The notes under the pieces: generated by a model
Databases searched by the model: none
Seen by the model: only the letters and a program-made list of their open reading frames with translations
What the model was told of the DNA's origin: nothing
Part shown: in pieces, positions 36,573 through 44,498 of the stretch
Layout of the letters: each line of letters opens with the position of its first letter
Position numbering within the stretch: position 1 is the stretch's first letter
Position numbers and translations under genes: made by a program
Assembly (NCBI RefSeq): GCF_900188405.1
Contig: NZ_FZOF01000002.1
Coordinates: 434,001 to 498,000 of the forward strand
DNA length: 64,000 nt
DNA from: Actinacidiphila glaucinigra
Lineage (GTDB): Bacteria > Actinomycetota > Actinomycetes > Streptomycetales > Streptomycetaceae
Reading direction: 5' to 3'

Positions 36573-37925
36573 CTAGACCTCGACCCGCTCCCGGACCTCG
36601 ACCACCATCGGCAACCGGTCGGGGTGCGGCACGGCCGCGGTGACCTCCCGGGCCGTGTGGCCGGGGGCCGGCCGCAGCCGTCGCCGGCTCAGCACCGTGG
36701 CCAGGGAGATGATCATCTGCGTCCAGGCGAAGGAATCCCCGATGCACTTGCGGGTTCCCGCGCCGAACGGCACGAACGCCCCTCTCGGCAGCGCCGCGCT
36801 GCGCTCCGGCAACCACCGGTCGGGGTCGAAGCGCTCCGGGTCGGGGAACGAACGCCGGTCCCGGTGCAGCGCGTAGAGGCTGAAGGCGACCTCGGTGCCG
36901 GCGGGCAGGGTCACCCCGCCGAGTTCGACGGGTTCGACCGCGCGCCGCATGAGCAGGGTGACGCCGTGCAGCCGGACCACTTCGTTGATGACCCGCGGCA
37001 GGTACTCGTACGCGGCGACGTGTTCCAGCGCGACCGGTCCGGAGCCCGAGACCTCCGCGATCTCGGCCAGCAGCCGCTGCTCGACCTCGGGGTGCCGGGC
37101 GATCTCGTGGAAGGCCCAGGTGAGCGTGGTCGCGGTGTTCTCCGCGCCGGCGAAGAGAATCGTGCTGAGCTCGTCCCTGACCTCCACGTCCGTCAGGGCC
37201 TCGCCGGAGTCCGCGTCGCGCGCCGCGAGCAGCGTCGACAACAGGTCGGGGCGGTCCGTGTCGCCGGACGCGCGGGCCGCGGCCACGACGTCGTCGATCA
37301 CCCGGAGCAGTTCGTCCGCCGCGGCGTCGAAGCGGCGGTTGGCCGGGATGGGGACCCGGTCGAGGAACTTGGGTGAGGCGGTACGCAGGAGCAGGGTATT
37401 GACGATGACCGGCAGGTGCACGCGTATGGCGTCGACCGCGGGCTTGCCGATGTCCGTCGAGAACATCGTCCCCGCCAGCGTGTTGACCACCATGGCGGCC
37501 ATCTCCCGCTCCACCGCGACGGTCTCCCCCGGCCGCCACGAGTCGGCCGTCGCCCGCGCCTGTTCCGCCATGACCTCGGCGTATCCGGCGATGCGGGTCC
37601 GGTGGAACATCGGCTGCATCAAACGGCGGTGCCGCCGGTGGGTGTCTCCCCCCGCGGTGACCAGCCCCTCGCCCACCAGCACCTTCAACCGGTCGAAGAA
37701 GCGCCCCTTCTCGAAACTGCGCCCCTTGGTGACGAGCAACTCGTTCACCAGCTCGGGGCTGTTCACGAAGTAGACGGGCATCGTGCCCACGTCGACCCGG
37801 ACCAGGTCACCGGTGTCCCGGAGCGACGTGACAAAACCGAGGGCGTTGCGTGCCAGCGGCCAGACGTGGCCGATGAGCGGAAGCCGACCGGGGGCGCGCG
37901 GAACCGAGCGCAAGTCTGCATTCAC
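36573..37925 (-). CDS. cytochrome P450, pentalenene-oxygenase (PtlI)-like
   Basis: 450 aa. The I-helix is AGAENT (259-264), ExxR is EVVR (315-318), and the haem cysteine is Cys394 in FGAGTRKCIGDSF. The N-terminal APGRLPLIGHVWPLARNALGF and LGTMPVYFVN-like strand, GRFFDRLK and RRLMQPMFHR closely recall PtlI/CYP183 terpene oxygenases (from memory). GTG 37925 follows GAGGAG with 8-bp spacing. It starts 29 bp after the terpene cyclase stop, so it very probably oxidises that cyclase's product. Confidence 0.9.
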   Translation of the reverse strand: MNADLRSVPRAPGRLPLIGHVWPLARNALGFVTSLRDTGDLVRVDVGTMPVYFVNSPELVNELLVTKGRSFEKGRFFDRLKVLVGEGLVTAGGDTHRRHRRLMQPMFHRTRIAGYAEVMAEQARATADSWRPGETVAVEREMAAMVVNTLAGTMFSTDIGKPAVDAIRVHLPVIVNTLLLRTASPKFLDRVPIPANRRFDAAADELLRVIDDVVAAARASGDTDRPDLLSTLLAARDADSGEALTDVEVRDELSTILFAGAENTATTLTWAFHEIARHPEVEQRLLAEIAEVSGSGPVALEHVAAYEYLPRVINEVVRLHGVTLLMRRAVEPVELGGVTLPAGTEVAFSLYALHRDRRSFPDPERFDPDRWLPERSAALPRGAFVPFGAGTRKCIGDSFAWTQMIISLATVLSRRRLRPAPGHTAREVTAAVPHPDRLPMVVEVRERVEV

Positions 37926-37954
37926 CCCGAGAACTCCTCTTCTTTCGCGGAAAA

Positions 37955-39091
37955 CTACGCCGTGCGCTGGGCGATCGGGTGTATGAAGGAGTCGACGGTT
38001 GCCGCCTGGGTGAACTCGTGTGGCGAACGGGACGGGTCCCTGTCGGGGAGCAGGTCCCACCACCACGCGATCGCCGGGATGTCCAGCGGATCCAGGCTGT
38101 CGTCGCTGGGTGTGTCGCAGAAGGTCGAGGGGAGGTTCGCCGGATCGTCGGGTGTGGTGTAGCGGACCGAGCTGACGCCCCAGTCCTGGGCCCCGCGTAT
38201 GAAGTGGCCGAGGCTGTCGAGGAACTGGCGCAGCTGCGGGCTGCCGAAGATCCGCAGATGTTCCGTGACGCGGAGGAAGAGGTTCATCACGCGATCGCGC
38301 TGTGCGATGGCGAGGGTGAGCGCCTTGTCCTGCGAAAGCCCTCGCTCCTCGGCGAGCACCCGCACCGCGTTCAGGTAGAAGCCACCGGCCCGCTTCTCCT
38401 TGTGGTGCGAGAAGATGTCGTTGTCCCAGCAGATGATGAAGTACGCCATCTCGGCCGTGGCGCGTACGGCGGTGAGGTCCCTCTCCAGCGGCTGGAGTTC
38501 GTAGCCGTGCCCCATCTCCAGCAGCGGCATCATCACGGACGTGGCGCCGTCGTAGATGCGCATGAGTGTGTAGTCGTTGAGGTCCGGTACGGCGCCGCGA
38601 CTCCTGAAGGACGACTCCCACACGACGGAGGAGAAGTACTCGCGCAGGGCGTCGACCCAGCGGGCGACCTGGCCGGGAGTGCCGTACACGTCCATCCGGT
38701 AGCGGAGGTCCCGCAGCCCCTGTGCCAGCGGGTCGTCCGCCAGCATGGTGACTTCGGGGTTCTGGGCGATGCGCAGCAGGCGCGAGAGCGCACCCATGAG
38801 GTCGCCCGGCCGGGTCCCGATGTCGCCTTCCTCGCAGTAGCCGTCGTCGACACCGAAGAGCCAGATGATGAAGTCCGCGGTGATGGAGATGACTTCCTCG
38901 CGGCCGTCGGGAAGGATCCGCGCCGCGAAGGTTCCGATGTCGTGCTGCACGAGGTGGCTGCGGAGCGCGTCGGAGCCTATGGAGAAGTGGTCGGCCCATT
39001 CGGCGGTCCGCGCGTCGATGGCGGCGTGGCTGGGATGGATGGCCGGACTGAGCGGGGAGTAGATCGGTGGAACTATCAGGTCGGGCCCCAC
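37955..39091 (-). CDS. class I sesquiterpene cyclase, selinadiene-synthase-like
   Basis: 378 aa. The Mg motifs are DDGYCE (82-87) and the NSE triad N224/S228/E232. The effector triad R178, D181, G182 and the R310-Y311 pair are present. From memory these numbers equal those of selina-4(15),7(11)-diene synthase of S. pristinaespiralis, and long flanking stretches match as well (for example PDLNDYTLMR, DNDIFS, FIRGAQDWG). So it should cyclise farnesyl diphosphate to a selinane or related C15 hydrocarbon; the exact product is not proven. GTG 39091 has GAGGTG 9 bp upstream. First gene of the terpene operon. Confidence 0.92.
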   Translation of the reverse strand: MGPDLIVPPIYSPLSPAIHPSHAAIDARTAEWADHFSIGSDALRSHLVQHDIGTFAARILPDGREEVISITADFIIWLFGVDDGYCEEGDIGTRPGDLMGALSRLLRIAQNPEVTMLADDPLAQGLRDLRYRMDVYGTPGQVARWVDALREYFSSVVWESSFRSRGAVPDLNDYTLMRIYDGATSVMMPLLEMGHGYELQPLERDLTAVRATAEMAYFIICWDNDIFSHHKEKRAGGFYLNAVRVLAEERGLSQDKALTLAIAQRDRVMNLFLRVTEHLRIFGSPQLRQFLDSLGHFIRGAQDWGVSSVRYTTPDDPANLPSTFCDTPSDDSLDPLDIPAIAWWWDLLPDRDPSRSPHEFTQAATVDSFIHPIAQRTA

Positions 39092-39341
39092 TGACGGTCA
39101 CCTCTCAGTTGTCAACCCTATGACCACCAGCAGTTGCGCCTGGCACATGCCCAAGCGGAACTCGAGTGGATCATTTACAGCGACCATTACTCCGGCATAT
39201 GGCCATGCAGTCAAGTGGCCAAATCTCGCCATGTGAACCTGAGTTGGCCCACGCAGTGCTTGCGCCGGGTGTGCGCCGGGTGCGCCGTCGGCGCACGCGC
39301 GCGCCACGACCTGGCGCGAAGGGCTCTCCGGATACACAGAG
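39092..39341 (-). promoter_or_regulatory. upstream region of the terpene operon
   Basis: 250 bp without a gene, AT-richer than the surroundings between 39100 and 39240. On the minus strand TTGACT (39209-39214) is followed by AGTAATG at 17-18 bp, a weak -10. A near-palindrome GCATGGCCATATGC lies between them. A second TTGACA lies 15 bp before the cyclase GTG. The operon thus has its own promoter region, isolated from the conservon by the terminator at 39342. Confidence 0.4.
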
Positions 39342-39389
39342 GCGCACGGCGGGCGCACGGGCGCATCCGCCCGTGCGCCCGCCGTGCGC
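39342..39389 (-). terminator. terminator of the conservon operon
   Basis: A perfect 22-bp stem (39342-39363 with 39368-39389), loop CATC, 24 bp after the cvnE stop. One of the strongest hairpins in the window. Confidence 0.8.
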
Positions 39390-39413
39390 GGGTCACAGAA
39401 TGAGACGCTCGGG

Positions 39414-40841
39414 CTACCGCCGCAGCCAGCTCGTCAGAGCACTCCACAAGGAGCGCCGAGGCGGCCGTACCGGGGGCATCGACGTTGCGGCCGGCTGAGG
39501 AACGGTGGCCGCGGAAGGCTGCGGCTCCGCCTGCGGCAGCGGCTGGGGGATCACCTCGCGCGGTGCCGGCCTCGCGCTGACCCCGGTGTCCTCCCCCTCA
39601 CGCGGACGGCGCGGTGTGAATTCCACGGGGAGTTCGGCGAGGTGGTGCGAGGTCCACGCCGGGATCCTGGCCAGGTCGTCCGGCTCGGCCGTGAGCCGCA
39701 GGTCGGGAAGCCGGGCCAGCAGGACGTCGATGCCGGTCTCCGCGATCGCACGCCCGATGTCCTGACCGGGGCATTCGTGCGGACCGCCGCCGAAGGCGAG
39801 GTGCGAACGGTTGCCGTGCATCGGGGTCGCGAGATCGGGGCGGATCGCCGGGTCGGTGTTCCCCGCCGCGAGACCCATGAGGAGCATGTCCCCCTCCTCG
39901 ATGCGCTGGCCCCCCAGCTCCATCGGGCCCGTGGCGTACCGGGCCGGCATCACCCACAGCGGGGGCTCGTCCCACAGCACCTGCTCCAGGCCGTCCGGCA
40001 GCGTCATGTGCCCGCCCGACAGGTTGCCGCGGAAGCGCGGATCGGTGAGCACCAGCTTCACCATGCCCGCGATCAGGTTCGCGGTGGTCTCGTTCGCGGC
40101 CACGAGCACCAGCCGCAGGTGCTGGATGACCTCGTCGTCGCTGAAACCGGCGGCGTCGTCGATGAGCCAGGACGCCAGGTCGTGACCGGAGTCGGTGTGC
40201 TTCTCCGCCACCAGCCGGGTCAGCGACTCCAGGATGTGGACGTAGCTGGCGCCGGAGGTCTCGGTGCCCTTCATCAGGTCACGGCACGCCTCGGCGAGCC
40301 GCGGGCCCTCCTCCTCGGGAAGACCGAGCAGGTTCGTCATGACGAGCAGCGGCAACTGCTCGGCGAACTGGGGCACCAGGTCGGCGTTGCCGGCGGCGGC
40401 GAACTCGTCGATCAGCTGGTTCGAGACCCGCGTCACATGGCGGCGGATGCCATGGCGGTTGAAACGCCCCATGCCGCGGCTGACCGCACCGCGCAGCCTC
40501 TTCTGGTCCTCACCATCGGCGAAGACGACCAAGGGCTGCCAGCTGATGGTGGGGGCGAGCGGATGCTCCGGCTTGAGCTCCCCCCGCTGGAACACACTCC
40601 ACCGCCGGGAATCGGAGGAGAACCGCGAGGGGGTGCGGAGCACCTCCAGGTTCTCCCGGTAGCCGAGCACCAGCCAGGCCGGCAGGTCGTCGTGGAGCAG
40701 GACGGGAGCCACGGCTCCGTGCTCGGCACGGAGCTTGTCGTAGACGCCCATCGGGTCGGCCTCGGCCTCGGGGTCGTAGAGGCGTCGTACGCCTGCGGCA
40801 CCGGAGGCGTGGGCGGGGCACTCGGGGGGTGGGGTGGTCAC
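39414..40841 (-). CDS. cvnE: conservon cytochrome P450 with non-canonical K-helix (CYP157-like)
   Basis: 475 aa. The haem cysteine is Cys357 in FGGGPHECPGQD and the I-helix is ANETT (249-253). The K-helix position that should read ExxR reads EQVLW (286-290), with no Arg. This loss of ExxR is known for CYP157 enzymes encoded beside Streptomyces conservons. The C-terminal about 75 residues are Pro/Arg-rich and end in SLWSALTSWLRR, unlike usual P450s. Its start overlaps the cvnD stop by 4 bp. Confidence 0.88.
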   Translation of the reverse strand: MTTPPPECPAHASGAAGVRRLYDPEAEADPMGVYDKLRAEHGAVAPVLLHDDLPAWLVLGYRENLEVLRTPSRFSSDSRRWSVFQRGELKPEHPLAPTISWQPLVVFADGEDQKRLRGAVSRGMGRFNRHGIRRHVTRVSNQLIDEFAAAGNADLVPQFAEQLPLLVMTNLLGLPEEEGPRLAEACRDLMKGTETSGASYVHILESLTRLVAEKHTDSGHDLASWLIDDAAGFSDDEVIQHLRLVLVAANETTANLIAGMVKLVLTDPRFRGNLSGGHMTLPDGLEQVLWDEPPLWVMPARYATGPMELGGQRIEEGDMLLMGLAAGNTDPAIRPDLATPMHGNRSHLAFGGGPHECPGQDIGRAIAETGIDVLLARLPDLRLTAEPDDLARIPAWTSHHLAELPVEFTPRRPREGEDTGVSARPAPREVIPQPLPQAEPQPSAATVPQPAATSMPPVRPPRRSLWSALTSWLRR

Positions 40842-41464
40842 GATGCCTCCGTGGAGAGGGCGAGGGAGTGCAGGTATCGCATCAGGGTGAGCAGCACGTC
40901 GCGGCTGGAGTCCCGCTTGCGGGCGTCGCAGTGCACGATCGGGACGTGCTCGGGCAGGTCCAGGGCGGCCCGCAGCTCCTCGACGGGATGCGGAGGAGCC
41001 TCCGGGAAGGTGTTGATGGCCACCACGAAGGGCACCCCGCGCTCTTCCAGCCGCCCTATGACATCGAAACTGACCTCGAGGCGCCTGGTGTCGACGAGCA
41101 CGACCGCGCCCAGCGCACCCTCGAAGAGCCCGTTCCAGAGGAACCAGAAACGCTGCTGGCCGGGGGTGCCGAAGAGATACAGCACCAGTTCCCGGTTGAT
41201 GCTGATCCGGCCGAAGTCCATGGCCACAGTGGTCGCGGTCTTGCGTTCCACACCGGCGGTGTCGTCTACTCCGACACCCGCCTGGGTCATGGTCTCCTCG
41301 GTCGTCAACGGCCGGATCTCACTCACCGATCGGACCAGGGTCGTCTTGCCGACCCCGAAACCCCCGACGATCACTATCTTGACCGCGGCGGCGGCGGTTT
41401 CGGGCAGTGCGTCCTCGCTCCGTGGCCCGGCGACGACGAGGGGGTCAGAGCTTCTCAAGTCCAT
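40838..41464 (-). CDS. cvnD: conservon small GTPase
   Basis: 208 aa Ras-like/Mgl-type GTPase. The P-loop is GGFGVGKTT (34-42), switch II is LFGTPGQQRFW, and the DxxR-like stretch VVLVDTRR follows; GTPases of this class often lack a standard NKxD. In S. coelicolor CvnD binds GTP as part of the membrane-associated Cvn complex. ATG 41464 lies inside the 3' end of cvnC (20-bp overlap), implying coupling. Confidence 0.93.
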   Translation of the reverse strand: MDLRSSDPLVVAGPRSEDALPETAAAAVKIVIVGGFGVGKTTLVRSVSEIRPLTTEETMTQAGVGVDDTAGVERKTATTVAMDFGRISINRELVLYLFGTPGQQRFWFLWNGLFEGALGAVVLVDTRRLEVSFDVIGRLEERGVPFVVAINTFPEAPPHPVEELRAALDLPEHVPIVHCDARKRDSSRDVLLTLMRYLHSLALSTEAS

Positions 41465-41804
41465 GCATCACCGCCTCAATAAGAGCGACGTCGGGAAGGT
41501 TGGCGGGTGGGATCGGCGAACGCGCCTCCACCCTTTTCTCGGCCAGCAGATCGGTGAGGAGCACCGTCACGACGCTGACCGGAAGATTGAGGTACGCGGA
41601 GATCTCGGCCACGGAGAGCGGCGAACTGCACAGTCGCACGATCGCCGCCTGCTCCGGTGGCATCCCCGGCGGCGGTCCGGTACGCGCCCGGACCAGCGTG
41701 ACCAGGTCGAGGGTGGAAGTCTCGGATCCCCCGCTCCGACCCCCCGTGATCACGTAGAGCCGCTCGGGGCTTCCTTCCTCCCATCCTTGACCCGATTCGC
41801 TCAT
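41445..41804 (-). CDS. cvnC: conservon DUF742 protein
   Basis: 119 aa DUF742 protein with a winged-helix-like core: RLYVITGGRSG, LDLVTLVRAR, SVAEISAYLNLPVSVVTVLLTDLLA, then AEKRVEARSP. It interacts with the other Cvn proteins. Overlaps cvnB by 4 bp and cvnD by 20 bp. Confidence 0.93.
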   Translation of the reverse strand: MSESGQGWEEGSPERLYVITGGRSGGSETSTLDLVTLVRARTGPPPGMPPEQAAIVRLCSSPLSVAEISAYLNLPVSVVTVLLTDLLAEKRVEARSPIPPANLPDVALIEAVMHGLEKL

Positions 41805-42208
41805 CCGGCCTGCTCGTCACTGCGCGGCGGACTGCTCAGGTGCTCACCGATGCGCGCCACGAGATCGCGCATCCGCTGCCCCATCAGTCCGGCATCGACA
41901 TCCTCGTCGGCGAGTACCGCGAGGTACGCCCCGGCACCGGCCGCCATCAGGTAGAAGAAACCGCCCGACATCTCGATCACGACCAGCCTCATGCGGCCGT
42001 CACCCTGCGGGAACTCCGTGGCGACGGCCGCCGCCAGGCTCTGCAGACCCGCACAGGCCGCGGCGATCCGGTCGGCCGCGTCCGTGTCGGCACCCCACTG
42101 GGCCATGCGCAAGCCGTCCGCGGAGAGCACCACCACCTGGCGGGTCTGCGGAACGCTGGTCGCCAGGTCCTTGAGCATCCAGTCCATGTTGGCCCGCTGC
42201 TGAATCAC
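41801..42208 (-). CDS. cvnB: conservon roadblock/LC7 protein
   Basis: 135 aa roadblock/LC7 domain (DWMLKDLATSVPQTRQVVVLSADGLRMAQ, AAACAGLQSLAAAVATEF, LVVIEMSGGFFYLMAAG). MglB-like proteins regulate the partner GTPase, here CvnD. It starts 2 bp after the cvnA stop. Confidence 0.94.
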   Translation of the reverse strand: MIQQRANMDWMLKDLATSVPQTRQVVVLSADGLRMAQWGADTDAADRIAAACAGLQSLAAAVATEFPQGDGRMRLVVIEMSGGFFYLMAAGAGAYLAVLADEDVDAGLMGQRMRDLVARIGEHLSSPPRSDEQAG

Positions 42209-42210
42209 GG

Positions 42211-43791
42211 CTACTCACCCTTATCTAACGACTCGTCACTGTTGCTGACGGGAGCGGCAGCGGGCGTCTCTCCTGACACGCCGCTCTGGAAGGCGGCCAA
42301 CCACATGCCGGGCTGCACCGGCTCCTGCGCCGGCGGTTTGGCACGGGAAGCAGTGACGGAACCGGCGGGTGACGCAGAGCCCGTGGGGGCGGCCGCGGCG
42401 GGCGGGGTACGCCGGCGCCGCTGGGGCAGCCCGTTCGAGGTGCGTTCGTGGACGACGGGGGTGTCGTCCGCCATGTCGGCCATCACGGGGGCCGAAGCCT
42501 GGGGCCCCGTGCTTCGTTTGGCGTCGGATCCGGAACCCTGGTCGGAACCGGCGCGGGGCGCCGGGACGGACCGCGGACCGGAGGCGGCACCGATGCCGTG
42601 CGCCAGGCCCGTCGCGTTGGTGGTGGTGGTGATCAGGTCCTGCGGGACGATCAGGACCGCGCGCACACCGCCGTAGGCGGAGGTCCGCAGCGAGACCTGG
42701 AATCCGTAGGCCTTCGACAGACGGCCCACGACGGCCAGGCCCAGGCGGGGCGTCTCGCCGAGGCCGTTGAGGTCCATGCCGGCCTGCGCCTGGGCGAGCA
42801 TCTGCTCGGCCCGCTGCCGGGCCTCCTCGCTCAGGCTGACCCCGCCGTCCTCGATCTCGATCGCGATGCCCGACTGCACCTCGACCGCGGTCAGGTGGAC
42901 CCGGGTCTGCGGCGGTGAGTAACGGGTGGCGTTGTCGAGCAGCTCGGCGACAGCGTGGATCAGCGGTTCGACCGCGGTGCCGACGACCGCGACCTCGGAG
43001 ACCGAGTGCAGCTCGACCCGCTGGTAGTCGGTGATGCGCGACATCGCGCCGCGCAGCACGCTGAAGAGGGGAACCGCCTTGCTCCACTGACGTCCGGGGC
43101 GGGCGCCTCCGAGGACGGCGATGCTGTCGGCGAGACGGCCGATCAGGGCGGTGCCGTGGTCGAGGCGGAGCAGGTCGCCGAAGACGTCGGGGCTCTGGCC
43201 GTGGCGGTCTTCCATCTCCCGCAGGGAACTCGCCTGCTGGTGGACGATGGCCTGCACACGGCGGGCGATGTTCACGAAGGCGCGCTGCGAGGACTCCCGG
43301 ATGTCCTCCTCGGCGGAGACGGCCGTGAGGACGGAGTGGAGAACGGCCTGGTGCGCGCTGTGGAACTCGGCGGTGAGGCCCTCGGTGCGGGTCTCGACGC
43401 TCTTGAGCACGTCCTCGAGGAACTCACCGCGCTGGAGCCTCGCCATGGCGTCGGGCAGCTGTTCCTTGGCGAGACGTACGGTCTCGGCCTCCTGCTGGGC
43501 CAGCCGGTACCTCAACTCGGCATCGTGCCGGGCGACTTCGGCACGGAGCTCCGCGTTCAGGTGCCCTCGGCGCGCGACCTCGACGGCGAGGACGGCGATG
43601 GCCACCGTGGCGGTCACACCGCACCAGAGCACCGCCATCCTGGCGGACGAGGGGACGGTCCATACGGCGACGGTCGCGACCGCCGCGACTATGACGACCG
43701 GAAATAACCACGCGGACGTAGCGGTGGGCCGGTGGTCTCCGGGGGACGATCCAGCACGAACCATCAGCATCCTCAGGTGATCGCTAGTCAT
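42211..43791 (-). CDS. cvnA: conservon sensor histidine-kinase-like membrane protein; contains a TTA codon
   Basis: 526 aa. Two membrane helices near the N-terminus (about 28-46 and 52-70) are followed by a coiled region with QLPDAMARLQRGEF. An HATPase-like domain then has VAELLDNATRYSPPQTRV and GLAVVGRLSKAYGFQVSL. A Pro/Ala-rich tail of about 150 residues ends the protein. CvnA proteins resemble kinases but usually lack a clear phospho-acceptor His. ATG 43791. Leu29 is encoded by TTA (43705-43707), so translation should need the bldA tRNA. Confidence 0.93.
   Translation of the reverse strand: MTSDHLRMLMVRAGSSPGDHRPTATSAWLFPVVIVAAVATVAVWTVPSSARMAVLWCGVTATVAIAVLAVEVARRGHLNAELRAEVARHDAELRYRLAQQEAETVRLAKEQLPDAMARLQRGEFLEDVLKSVETRTEGLTAEFHSAHQAVLHSVLTAVSAEEDIRESSQRAFVNIARRVQAIVHQQASSLREMEDRHGQSPDVFGDLLRLDHGTALIGRLADSIAVLGGARPGRQWSKAVPLFSVLRGAMSRITDYQRVELHSVSEVAVVGTAVEPLIHAVAELLDNATRYSPPQTRVHLTAVEVQSGIAIEIEDGGVSLSEEARQRAEQMLAQAQAGMDLNGLGETPRLGLAVVGRLSKAYGFQVSLRTSAYGGVRAVLIVPQDLITTTTNATGLAHGIGAASGPRSVPAPRAGSDQGSGSDAKRSTGPQASAPVMADMADDTPVVHERTSNGLPQRRRRTPPAAAAPTGSASPAGSVTASRAKPPAQEPVQPGMWLAAFQSGVSGETPAAAPVSNSDESLDKGE
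43705..43707 (-). promoter_or_regulatory. in-frame TTA (bldA-dependent) codon in cvnA
   Basis: The minus-strand reading GCG-TGG-TTA-TTT-CCG gives A-W-L-F-P at residues 27-31. The frame is fixed by the ATG at 43791 (84 nt upstream, a multiple of three). I checked the other annotated genes for in-frame TTA and saw none. Confidence 0.85.
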
Positions 43792-44498
43792 GGAACGAAC
43801 ACGGCACGAGCAGCGGATTGCGGCCTCAACGGAGTGGGCAACCAGCAGGCTGTGCCTGACCTGGCGTAATTGCTACAACACGCTGAGCCGCAAGTAGCAT
43901 AGCCGCTTCCATTCGTGGCTGATGCCGCATCATGATGCCCTTGGCACATGCCGATTGACGTATGGTTATCGGTTCTTGCGCGTCGACGCAAACCACTCCC
44001 GGGCGCTCCCGCACCATCTGTGCGGCCCCGATTCGATCATGAGCAATGACCGATATAAACTGTTTGACCAAGGATGGCTCGATCGACTCCGACGCCGGTC
44101 CCCGCGCCCCGGGAGGCCCCCATGAGCGAGCAGGAACACACCGGGCGGGCCGCCTCCGCGAGGGCCCCGGGGCGCCGCTTGCGCACGTCACGCGCCCCCC
44201 GCGAGACGCGCCCTGGCCAGGCCCCGCAAGGGTGGCGGGCGGTTCGGGCGGGGGTCGCGGGGGATGCCGGGGCTCCCGCTGAGCGGCCGGCTCCCCGGGG
44301 TCTGCCCGGGCGGTACGGCGGCTCCCCCGGGGGCGGGGCGGTACGACCCCGGAGGGCGCCGTCCCACCGCGCGCGGTGCGCCCGGACCGCGGGACACCAG
44401 AAGCGCGCAAAAATTCGCTTCACCCGTACGAGTGACGGGTACTTGCGCGCGGCCCCCTCGGGGAGCAATGTCACGCGCGCGGGGACCGGGGACGTCCG
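43792..44498. other. 707-bp control region between cvnA and the SDR gene
   Basis: 43880-44080 is clearly AT-richer than the rest and must hold the cvnA promoter on the minus strand; no hexamer pair is convincing. On the plus strand TATAAA (44053-44058) and TTGACG (43957-43962) look promoter-like. A GGGAGG-led open frame, 44122-44502 (126 aa, Arg/Ala/Gly-rich), ends overlapping the SDR start by 4 bp but has no recognisable domain. A SigB-type promoter lies at 44415-44440. Confidence 0.5.
44415..44440 (+). promoter_or_regulatory. SigB-type promoter upstream of the SDR gene
   Basis: GCTT (44415-44418), a 16-bp spacer, then GGGTAC (44435-44440). This fits the Streptomyces SigB consensus GNNT-N14-16-GGGTAC/T. 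A near-palindrome TCACCCGTACGAGTGA lies in the spacer. It is 58 bp before the SDR ATG. Confidence 0.55.

Noticed and set aside
36573-39101. An 842-codon minus-strand frame that would fuse a long N-terminal segment to the P450
   Set aside because: The upstream 390 residues are an out-of-frame reading of the terpene cyclase (Arg/His/Pro-rich, no domain). The P450 has its own GTG with SD at 37925.
36573-43791. Terpene region as a recent horizontal island
   Set aside because: Apart from intergenic DNA, base composition and codon use look like the neighbours; only one TTA codon and no mobility genes were seen.
43922-44125. Short plus-strand frame in the cvnA upstream region
   Set aside because: No SD, AT-rich regulatory DNA, no conserved motif visible.
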